NCBI GenBank assembly: GCA_938045195.1
Contig: CALINC010000066.1
Coordinates: 1-13,007 of the forward strand
DNA: 13,007 nucleotides
Origin: an uncultured Treponema sp.
Lineage (GTDB): Bacteria; Spirochaetota; Spirochaetia; Treponematales; Treponemataceae
Direction: 5' to 3'
Below the pieces are notes generated by a model. The model saw nothing but the letters and a program-made list of their open reading frames with translations, had not been told where the DNA came from and did not search any database. This document shows positions 1-6,382 of this stretch, piece by piece (the first letter of the stretch is position 1; the number at the start of each line of letters is the position of its first letter). The position numbers and the translations under genes are program-made.

Positions 1-422
1 CTCCGTGTGGTACCTATAATCCTACATAAAAAATAAAAAGTCAATAGATATATTAGGAATTTTATTAATTTATTAAAATTTATATCGATTCTTTTGTGCG
101 CCGTTACATTTGTAAAAAGTCCCTGTTTTTTAAAAATGTTCTTTAAAATTCGACAACGTAGAAATCTTCAGATTTCAAGGCTGTCGAATTCCGCCGTTTC
201 GCAACGCTAGTGAGAAACGGCATACAATAAGGCGACGTTTGCCGCAAGGCAAACTCGGCAGCGTTTTTAGACAATGCTAACTGCATTGTCTAAAATAAAC
301 ATTCTTTTATTTTTATCGACTTTTTCCTAATTATAGCTTTACCTTTTCTTTCGCTCTCTCGTCATGGTGAGGAAATGCGTGTACTGCAGTATGCGGGACA
401 ATGTGCTATACTATAATTAGGG
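1..422. other. Non-coding stretch at left edge
   Basis: I see no convincing gene here. The first 146 bases and positions 296-360 are A+T-rich with frequent stops. The middle is occupied by hairpin element A (separate entry). A TATAAT lies at 15-20 on the plus strand, but its -35 region would fall outside the window. A 10-base palindrome TACTGCAGTA is at 382-391. An extended -10 (TGCTATACT, 404-412) and a TATAAT (412-417) sit just before position 423, without a good -35 box. The gene that element A might serve would be transcribed leftward and lie outside the window. Confidence 0.6.
147..295 (-). repeat. Multi-hairpin element, copy A
   Basis: Four hairpins lie in a row. Read on the minus strand they are: P1, a perfect 13-bp stem (283-295 with 265-277, 5-base loop); P2, a 7-bp stem GTTTGCC/GGCAAAC (248-254 with 237-243, 4-base loop), extended at its base by CGA/TCG with one bulged base; the linker TATTGTATGC; P3, stem GCCGTTTC/GAAACGGC (214-221 with 193-200); and P4, an outer 9-bp stem (182-190 with 147-155) enclosing a 7-bp stem (170-176 with 161-167). 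Copy B at 660-805 carries the same P1-P2-linker-P3-P4 order on the opposite strand. Base pairing and the shared linker are seen directly; a cis-regulatory RNA or small mobile hairpin element is inference. Confidence 0.7.
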
Positions 423-506
423 ATGATAAAAAAGCACATCGGTAAAAACAGTATACTTTCTCACAAAAAAACGCAAAAAAGTTTCAATAAAAGTTTTAAA
501 AAATAC

Positions 507-535
507 TTGACGAATGACAGCGTATCAGGTAAAAT
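507..535 (+). promoter_or_regulatory. Sigma-70-type promoter before lipoprotein pseudogene
   Basis: TTGACG (507-512), a 17-base spacer and TAAAAT (530-535) make a good housekeeping promoter. The expected start is near 542, inside the octamer tandem repeat. The transcript would have a leader of about 280 bases carrying hairpin element B before the lipoprotein start at 819. Confidence 0.5.
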
Positions 536-565
536 TTACCGCTTTACCGCTTTACCGCTTTACCG
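535..565 (+). repeat. Octamer tandem repeat (TTTACCGC)n
   Basis: There are nearly four copies of TTTACCGC (31 bases). The tract begins at the last base of the -10 box and covers the predicted transcription start. Copy-number change by slippage would alter the start region and leader length rather than a reading frame. Confidence 0.85.
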
Positions 566-659
566 ATTGGGGTACTTCTATCCAAATAAATTTACACCCA
601 AATATAAATGTTCTCATTGTGAAAAAGGCAATAAGAATATAGCCCCTAATGAGAGGTGT

Positions 660-805
660 GATAAACAGTTCGGCTCAAATGGTGCCTCACTGTTTATCTT
701 TCGGGTTTGCCTCATCGGCAAACGTCGTATATTGTATGCAGTTTGTAACCAAACTGCGTGAAAAAACTTTTTTCAAAAATTTGATAATTTTTTCAAAAAG
801 TTTTT
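660..805 (+). repeat. Multi-hairpin element, copy B
   Basis: P1 is GATAAACAGT (660-669) with ACTGTTTATC (689-698), and an inner GGC/GCC pair. P2 is GTTTGCC (705-711) with GGCAAAC (717-723). It is followed by CGTCG and the linker TATTGTATGC. P3 is GCAGTTTG (738-745) with CAAACTGC (750-757). P4 is an A/T stem AAAAACTTTTT (762-772) with AAAAAGTTTTT (795-805), ending just before the start of the lipoprotein pseudogene. Positions 716-739 match the reverse complement of 220-244 in copy A apart from one small indel and substitution. The P3 stems of A and B differ at two positions, and both differences are compensated on the other arm, which supports a selected structure. Confidence 0.7.
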
Positions 806-818
806 ATGAGAGAATATT

Positions 819-1431
819 ATGAAAAAGGTTTTGTGGATTTTAACAATTCCAGTACTCCTATTTTTTGCAGGCTGCAAGCAGTTTTCGCAGATCCGGAACA
901 ATTCTTGAGATACTGGTCGGCGGAAGTTTCTGCAGCAGATTACAGCATTGATAAGATGTCTTATACGAATGCAGAAGGATCGCTGTGCGTACCGTCGGCT
1001 GACAATGTAACGGTTACGGTTAAACTGAATAATCCAGAAAGCATTACGCTCATTACCCCAAAATCCTCTGCCAATGCAGGAAAGGTTATCCTCTTTCCGG
1101 AACTATCTACCCAGCCTGAATACGGTGAGACAAAAGATTATACTTTACGGCAAGAGGTGCTTGATACGCTCACCCTTGTGTACAAAAGTTTTTTTTACAA
1201 GCGCATGAATGGGGTAACGTGGATATCGGAGCTAGCATTACCCTCATCGCCGACGACGGAAGAGTATTTAGTAAAAACTTCACTGTGAAGCTCAAGGCGA
1301 ATACACCGCCCCCAAAGCCAGATTTTACCATTGCCAAGACAACCGGTACTCCTTCATATTACGTGCTGTGTTTAACGGTGCCTGAAATGGATAAAAAAAT
1401 AGCGGGCGGTCTTTTACATAAGGCGGGATGA
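819..1431 (+). pseudogene. Frameshifted lipoprotein gene
   Basis: The start at 819 gives a spirochaete lipoprotein leader: MKK, a hydrophobic stretch (VLWILTIPVLLFF), and lipobox AGC with the modified Cys at residue 19. A weak GAGAG ribosome site lies 6 bases upstream. This frame stops at 906-908. The body continues in another frame from about 880 (ADPEQFLRYW, then VTVTVKLNNPESITLI) and shifts again at the T8 run 1189-1196. There LVYKSF joins LQAHEWGN and continues (ITLIADDGRVFSKNF) to a stop at 1429-1431. A third shift near 1425 would allow DENDSGEVFRVLIK to a stop at 1469-1471. All three segments read as one protein only if the shifts are repaired, so this is decay of one ancestral lipoprotein. 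It resembles a Treponema family of putative surface lipoproteins as I remember them; function unknown. The T8 run could alternatively be a phase-variation tract, but the other shifts argue against that. Confidence 0.75.
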
Positions 1432-1567
1432 AAACGACAGCGGCGAAGTTTTCCGGGTTTTAATTAAATAGGAAAGAAAGAATGCAATAATGCAAATTGT
1501 AAAACAAATTATTCAAAAACTAGCTAGCGTATTTAATCACGTAAAAATCTAACCCAAACACGGCTAG

Positions 1568-1596
1568 TTGACACTTCAAGGTTTTAGTATTACACT
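1568..1596 (+). promoter_or_regulatory. Promoter for glmS-glmL
   Basis: A consensus TTGACA (1568-1573) is followed after 17 bases by TACACT (1591-1596). The start would be near 1603, giving a leader of about 40 bases. That is too short for a cobalamin riboswitch, and I see none in the upstream spacer. Confidence 0.55.
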
Positions 1597-1641
1597 GACA
1601 CAGTAGGATAATTAAAAAAGTTTTAATTAGGAGAATGATAG

Positions 1642-2064
1642 ATGGCAAAAAAAACAAAACTTGTCTTAGGTGTAATCGGCTCTGATTGTCATGCCGTCGG
1701 CAACAAAATTTTAGACTACTCATTGACCGAAGCCGGCTTTGAGGTTGTCAATATCGGTGTTTTAAGTCCGCAAGAGGATTTTATAAACGCCGCATTGGAA
1801 ACAAATGCCGATGCAATTTTGGTTTCTTCGCTGTATGGGCAGGGAGAATTGGACTGCAAAGGCTTGCGCGATAAATGCGACGAAGCGGGTTTAAAGGGTA
1901 TTAAGCTCTATGTCGGCGGAAATATCGTTGTCGGTAAACAGGATTTTACCGAAGTTAAAAAGCGGTTTGAAGCAATGGGCTTTGACCATGTATATCCGCC
2001 GGGTACTTCAGTAGAAACAACAATTAGCGATTTACACGCAGATTTCCCCGAAAGTGCAAACTAA
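1642..2064 (+). CDS. glmS: Glutamate mutase sigma subunit (B12-binding)
   Basis: This is the small cobalamin-binding subunit of coenzyme-B12 glutamate mutase (methylaspartate mutase), also called mutS. The enzyme interconverts L-glutamate and threo-3-methylaspartate in anaerobic glutamate fermentation, in the cytoplasm. At 140 residues it has the usual length. The cobalt-ligating DxHxxG motif is at residues 15-20 (DCHAVG, His17 as lower axial ligand). It is followed by the nucleotide-tail pocket motifs SSL (62-64), YGQGE (65-69) and GGN (92-94), and PPGT at 119-122. The start is set by AGGAG at 1629-1633, 8 bases before ATG. The reactivator gene follows 9 bases downstream, as in glutamate mutase operons. 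The catalytic epsilon subunit (glmE/mutE) and methylaspartase do not follow within the window. Confidence 0.93.
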   Translation: MAKKTKLVLGVIGSDCHAVGNKILDYSLTEAGFEVVNIGVLSPQEDFINAALETNADAILVSSLYGQGELDCKGLRDKCDEAGLKGIKLYVGGNIVVGKQDFTEVKKRFEAMGFDHVYPPGTSVETTISDLHADFPESAN

Positions 2065-2073
2065 AACTTCAAA

Positions 2074-3453
2074 ATGAACTGTTACTTATTTGTCGATTTT
2101 GGAAGCACTAATACCAAGGTTACTCTTGTCGATGCCGATAATGAGGAAATTATCGGTACTGCAAAAGCCTATACAACCGTCGAAACCGACGTAATGATAG
2201 GTTATAAGAATGCACTTTCATTACTGCATGAAAAAACAGGTGAAGATTATACACTGATAAAGAGCCTTGCCTGCTCTTCTGCGGCGGGCGGCTTAAAAAT
2301 TATTGCTATCGGTCTTGTTCCCGAACTTACAAGCGAAGCCGCAAAACGGGCAGCGCTTGGAGCCGGTGCTAAAGTTATTCACACGTACAGTCACAACCTC
2401 AATTCTGCGGAAGCCGATGAAATTGTAAATTCCAACGCAGATATAATTCTTTTGGCTGGCGGAACGGACGGCGGCGACGCTCGGTGCATAACGCACAATG
2501 CAAAAATGCTCGCAGAGGCGGGTGTAAAAGTCCCGGTAGTACTTGCAGGTAATAAAAGTGCCGAAGACGAAATTATTTCCATATTTAAAGATAAGGTGGA
2601 ATATCATATTGCAGAAAATGTTATGCCTAAAATAAACAAACTGAATGTAAACAGTGCACGCGAGACAATCCGCAAAATTTTTATGCACAACATTGTTCAT
2701 GCAAAAGGTATGGCGCATATTGAAAATTCTATCGACAATATTCTTATGCCGACTCCTGCCGCCGTCCTCAAAGCTGCTGAAGTCCTTTCCGAAGGTACCG
2801 ATGAAGAGGCCGGCTTAGGTGATTTGGTTGTTTTGGATATAGGCGGTGCTACAACGGACGTTCATTCGGCGGCGGACGGAGACCCAACGCAAGGTTCTGT
2901 ATTTTTGTACGGTCTGCCCGAAGCGTTTTTAAAACGGACTGTCGAAGGCGACCTTGGAATGAGATACTCGCTGCCGACTGTCGCAGAAGTTTCAGGCATT
3001 CACGGCTTGCGCAAATATCTTCCCAAAGAATATAAATTCAATATTGCCGAAGAAGTTAAAAAACGGAATGAGCATACCGATTTTATTTCTCAAACGGAAA
3101 AAGATATGGCATTTGACTGTGCGGTTGCAAAAGTTTGTGCTGATGTGTCGATGAGCCGCCATGTGGGAACCCTTACTCCGGTATATACCGGCTGCGGAGC
3201 GAGTTTTCAGCAAGAAGGAAAAGATTTAACAAAGCTGCCGTATATAATCGGTACAGGCGGTATTTTAGTGTATAATCCGCACTATACTGAAATTATGCAC
3301 GCCTGTATGTTCCGCGAGGACGACCCGTTCAGTCTTAAACCTAAAGGTCCGAAATTTCTTTTAGATAAACACTATATTTTGTCGGCAATGGGGCTTTTGG
3401 CAACGGAAAATGCCGGAATGGCAATCCGTATTTTAAAAAAGCACCTTGTGTAA
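2074..3453 (+). CDS. glmL: Glutamate mutase reactivating factor GlmL/MutL
   Basis: This is an ASKHA-fold ATPase (459 residues) of the MutL/GlmL family, which binds glutamate mutase and exchanges damaged cobalamin using ATP. Visible ATPase motifs are the phosphate-1 loop DFGSTNTK at residues 8-15 and a second glycine-rich loop DIGGATTD at 255-262. Other recognisable blocks are CSSAAGGL (67-74), AGGTDGG (128-134), EGDLGMR (291-297) and a late GTGGIL segment. It lies 9 bases after glmS with no strong ribosome site, so it is probably translationally coupled and co-transcribed. In clostridial operons the order is S-L-E-methylaspartase; here an unrelated regulator gene follows about 145 bases later. 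It is not the DNA mismatch repair MutL despite the shared name. Confidence 0.92.
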   Translation: MNCYLFVDFGSTNTKVTLVDADNEEIIGTAKAYTTVETDVMIGYKNALSLLHEKTGEDYTLIKSLACSSAAGGLKIIAIGLVPELTSEAAKRAALGAGAKVIHTYSHNLNSAEADEIVNSNADIILLAGGTDGGDARCITHNAKMLAEAGVKVPVVLAGNKSAEDEIISIFKDKVEYHIAENVMPKINKLNVNSARETIRKIFMHNIVHAKGMAHIENSIDNILMPTPAAVLKAAEVLSEGTDEEAGLGDLVVLDIGGATTDVHSAADGDPTQGSVFLYGLPEAFLKRTVEGDLGMRYSLPTVAEVSGIHGLRKYLPKEYKFNIAEEVKKRNEHTDFISQTEKDMAFDCAVAKVCADVSMSRHVGTLTPVYTGCGASFQQEGKDLTKLPYIIGTGGILVYNPHYTEIMHACMFREDDPFSLKPKGPKFLLDKHYILSAMGLLATENAGMAIRILKKHLV

Positions 3454-3553
3454 AATCGGGTAAAAGGCTGGGCGTATCAATGTAATATGTTGCCCTTTGT
3501 GCGGCATTCCGTATTTTTAATAACGGCAAACATAAAACATAAAACTAAAATAC

Positions 3554-3581
3554 TTGACTTTTACCGATAATGGAGTATACT
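3554..3581 (+). promoter_or_regulatory. Promoter for araC-type regulator
   Basis: TTGACT (3554-3559) and TATACT (3576-3581) are separated by 16 bases, placing the start near 3588, only about 10 bases before the first ATG. No convincing terminator separates this promoter from glmL, only weak short stems around 3488-3530. Confidence 0.55.
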
Positions 3582-3597
3582 TAAAGTTAAGAGGCAA

Positions 3598-4530
3598 ATG
3601 GGTATGAGGCGTTGGCGGTCTTTGTACGGCTACCATATCATCCATATGAAAGAAAAAACAAAAAACGATACCATTATAATAAAGTTATATGAGGGTATAC
3701 ATCTGGAAATATACGACACTTACACCGACAAATCATATAGCTTAAAAGGAGAACCTAGGAATGTTTTTAGGATCGATTACTGCTTTCAGGGGATTCTGGA
3801 AGGTCAATTTGAAAATCAAACTTTTTCGTATTTAGGAGAAAAAGAAACAGCTATAAATTATGAAAAACTTGCATTATCAAAAAGCTTTTTTCCACTGAAG
3901 TTTTATAAAGGTATAAGCATACTATTCTTTCTTGATAAGATAAATTCGAATTTCAAAAATACTGCACAATTATTTAATATAGATGTGGAAAAAATATGCA
4001 AAAATTTAGATTTGCAGGACGGATGGTATAAAATAAAAATTAATTCCGAGATCTCTTATATAATGAATACACTGTATGAAAAACAAAGCTTGAAACATAT
4101 AGAGTACTTTCAAATTAAATTATTCGAAATTCTATATCTTTTAAGTGTAATCAATACGGAAGAATACCGAAAAAAAGAATTCTATTCAGGTTATCACATC
4201 AATAAGGTAAAAAAAATTCATGAATATGTTGTTAATAATATAGATAAAAATATATCTTTTAAAAAGATGGTTAAAAATGAAGATTTAAGCTACACTATTT
4301 TTCAAAAATTATTTAAGCAAATTTACGGAGAAAGTCCTTACTCATATTTAAAAAAATATCGATTAAAAATTGCAGCATTTTATATTTCCTCTACTGATAG
4401 AAAAATTACCGATATAGCTATAAATTGCGGATACTTAAATGCAAGTAAATTTTCTGATGCATTTAAATCCGTTTATGGCATAAACCCAATCCAATACAGA
4501 AATGGAGAAAAACCTACAATAACTAAATAA
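3598..4530 (+). CDS. AraC/XylS-family transcriptional regulator
   Basis: The protein has 310 residues. The C-terminal third (about 203-302) is a typical double helix-turn-helix AraC domain: VKKIHEYVVNNID, then FQKLFKQIYGESPYSYLKKYRL, then ITDIAINCGYLNASKFSDAFKS and a GINPIQYR end. The N-terminal about 200 residues form a poorly conserved sensing region. GAGG ends 3 bases before ATG 3598, with another ATG at 3604. The first 16 residues look unlike the rest, and Met17 (3646, MKEKTKND) is an alternative start, though it lacks a ribosome site. The gene is visibly more A+T-rich than glmL, suggesting separate acquisition. It precedes a same-strand ABC transporter pair, an arrangement like YbtA with YbtPQ-type siderophore importers, so it probably activates that operon. 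The ligand is unknown. Confidence 0.88.
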   Translation: MGMRRWRSLYGYHIIHMKEKTKNDTIIIKLYEGIHLEIYDTYTDKSYSLKGEPRNVFRIDYCFQGILEGQFENQTFSYLGEKETAINYEKLALSKSFFPLKFYKGISILFFLDKINSNFKNTAQLFNIDVEKICKNLDLQDGWYKIKINSEISYIMNTLYEKQSLKHIEYFQIKLFEILYLLSVINTEEYRKKEFYSGYHINKVKKIHEYVVNNIDKNISFKKMVKNEDLSYTIFQKLFKQIYGESPYSYLKKYRLKIAAFYISSTDRKITDIAINCGYLNASKFSDAFKSVYGINPIQYRNGEKPTITK

Positions 4531-4589
4531 AAATATCATTTTGGATTATTTTCAATTAAAATAGAGTAGAAAAATTTATCATAATTCAG

Positions 4590-4615
4590 TATAGTTAGCT
4601 AATACTAACTTTATA
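4590..4615. promoter_or_regulatory. Palindrome, possible metal-repressor operator
   Basis: An inverted repeat TATAGTTAG-CTAATA-CTAAC-TTTATA lies 25 bases before the first ABC transporter gene; AGTTAG (4593-4598) pairs with CTAACT (4605-4610). TATAGT at 4590-4595 could be a -10 box, so a bound protein would block transcription. The half-sites GTTAG/CTAAC and the nested TTAGCTAA recall DtxR/IdeR-type iron or manganese boxes, but the centre spacing differs from the classical 19-base box. An AraC-protein site or an RNA hairpin are alternatives. Confidence 0.4.
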
Positions 4616-4639
4616 AAGCAAAAGTGGAGATAAACAATT

Positions 4640-6382
4640 ATGATGCTTAACAGAAGAGTTATCGAATTGACAAAAGGTATTAAATGCAGCATTTTGCTTA
4701 AAGCCCTATTGGGTGTTGCCGTATCGGGAACTTATGTAGCTCAGGCCGTCTTGCTGGGTAAAATAGTGGGGCAGCTTTATTCCAAAGAAGAATTATCCGC
4801 GGTAATACAAAGTATCTTATACGTATCGGCAGTCATAGCATCCCGCCTTATTTTAATATATTACAATTCGGTTTACGGCAAAAAAATTATCGGCAAGGTA
4901 AAAAACATTTTAAGGCGCCGCATTTACGATAAACTGTTAAAACTGGGACCTGCATTTTTAGATGATGAAAGAACAGGTAAATTAGGCTCAACAATGGTAA
5001 GCGGAGTAGACTATTTAGAAGGGTATTTAACGCTATACATTCCGCAAATACTTGTGTGTGTAATTGCATGCGGTGCAATGCTCATTTATGTTTTTTCGCT
5101 GCATTATGTTTTAGGCATAATATCGACGGCGGCCTTAATCGCCGTATTGATTTCTCCCGTTGCTTTCGGGAAGATACTATCGGAATCTTCCAATGCACAT
5201 TGGACGGCTTATAGAAATTTAACTGCAGAAATTTTAGACGGCATTCAAGGCATTACAACGGCAAAGGCATATAATGCACAAGAAAGGCTCGGAAAATTAT
5301 TAAAAGAAAAAATGAGAACACTTTTTTCTGAAACTATGCGCAACTTAAAAGTAAACCTAGCCGAAATAGGTATTTCCAATTTTGCTTCCGGTATCGGTAC
5401 AAGTTTTACCCTTGCCGTAGCAGCACTATTAACTTCTGTACATATAATTCCCGTATCCTCATTACTTATTTTACTTTTTATGACCAACGAAGTTTTTAGA
5501 CCTGCAAACGAATTGGCAGCATACTTTCATCAAGGCTTTATGGGCATAACCTCTATGGGCGGAATTTTTGCCTTACTTGATGAAGAAGAAAAAATAAAAG
5601 ATGAGGGGACTAAAACCATTGACATAAAATCTGCGGATGGTTTTGAAATAAGATATGAAAATATTGAATTCGCTTACAGCGAAAAAAAGAATACGGTTTT
5701 TAAGAATTTAAATTTCACTGTTGCAAAAAATGAAAAACTTGCAGTTGCAGGAGAATCGGGAAGCGGAAAAACTACCATTGTAAATTTATTGTTACGATTT
5801 TATGAGCCTACAAACGGAAGTATTTATATCAACGGTACCGATATAAAAGACTTGACATTAAAATCTTTGCGCAGTTTAATTACGGTTGTTTCACAAGAAA
5901 CCTATTTGTTTAACGGAACAATAAAAGAAAATCTTTTACATGCAAATGAAGATGCAGATGAGGAGAAGCTTATAGATGCGTGTAAGGCTGCAAACATTCA
6001 TTCCTTTATTCAAAGTTTACCGGACGGCTACAATACAAAAGTCGGAGAAAGAGGACTTAACTTTTCGGGAGGGCAAAGACAAAGAATTGCAATTGCGAGA
6101 GCCGTTTTAAAAAACTCACCGATTGTAGTTCTTGATGAAGCTACTTCCAGCCTAGATACCGAAAATGAAAATGAAATTAAACAAAGTCTTAATCACTTGT
6201 TAAGGAACAGAACAAGCATTACGATTGCGCACCGTTTAAATACAATTGAAAACAGTGATAGGATTTTGGTTTTGTACAGAGGAGAAATCGTAGAAGAAGG
6301 TTCTTACAAGGAACTTATTTTAAAAGACGGATATTACAAAAAACTTGTAGAAGCGCAACAAGGAGAAAATCAATATGTTTAA
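4640..6382 (+). CDS. ABC transporter permease/ATPase half-transporter 1
   Basis: This 580-residue half transporter has an N-terminal membrane domain (type IV, exporter fold) of about six helices within residues 15-300, and a C-terminal nucleotide-binding domain (about 335-575). ATPase motifs are all intact: Walker A GESGSGKTT (371-379), Q-loop Gln419, signature FSGGQ (475-479), Walker B IVVLDE with catalytic Glu500, D-loop SSLD, and H-loop His531. It almost certainly forms a heterodimer with the next gene product, which overlaps it by 8 bases. GGAG at 4626-4629 supports ATG 4640, with ATG 4643 also possible. With an AraC regulator and a possible metal box upstream, it resembles IrtAB/YbtPQ-type siderophore importers, but sequence alone does not exclude a drug or peptide exporter. 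Confidence 0.92.
   Translation: MMLNRRVIELTKGIKCSILLKALLGVAVSGTYVAQAVLLGKIVGQLYSKEELSAVIQSILYVSAVIASRLILIYYNSVYGKKIIGKVKNILRRRIYDKLLKLGPAFLDDERTGKLGSTMVSGVDYLEGYLTLYIPQILVCVIACGAMLIYVFSLHYVLGIISTAALIAVLISPVAFGKILSESSNAHWTAYRNLTAEILDGIQGITTAKAYNAQERLGKLLKEKMRTLFSETMRNLKVNLAEIGISNFASGIGTSFTLAVAALLTSVHIIPVSSLLILLFMTNEVFRPANELAAYFHQGFMGITSMGGIFALLDEEEKIKDEGTKTIDIKSADGFEIRYENIEFAYSEKKNTVFKNLNFTVAKNEKLAVAGESGSGKTTIVNLLLRFYEPTNGSIYINGTDIKDLTLKSLRSLITVVSQETYLFNGTIKENLLHANEDADEEKLIDACKAANIHSFIQSLPDGYNTKVGERGLNFSGGQRQRIAIARAVLKNSPIVVLDEATSSLDTENENEIKQSLNHLLRNRTSITIAHRLNTIENSDRILVLYRGEIVEEGSYKELILKDGYYKKLVEAQQGENQYV

Noticed and set aside
423..761. Open frame of 112 codons on the plus strand beginning MIKKHIGKNSIL
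   Set aside because: It has no usable ribosome site, runs through the promoter, the octamer repeat and the hairpins of element B, and its C-terminal third is a translation of those hairpins. No recognisable domain.
1219..1431. Separate small gene starting at GTG 1219
   Set aside because: Its sequence continues upstream in the same frame (LQAHEWGN) and reads as the C-terminal part of the frameshifted lipoprotein. There is no ribosome site.
1435..1641. Cobalamin riboswitch upstream of the B12-dependent mutase genes
   Set aside because: The predicted leader is only about 40 bases and no B12-box-like sequence or large fold is visible.
3454..3553. Rho-independent terminator after glmL
   Set aside because: Only 4-5-bp stems with long loops (TGCC/GGCA, CCGT/ACGG) are present and none is followed directly by a T-run.
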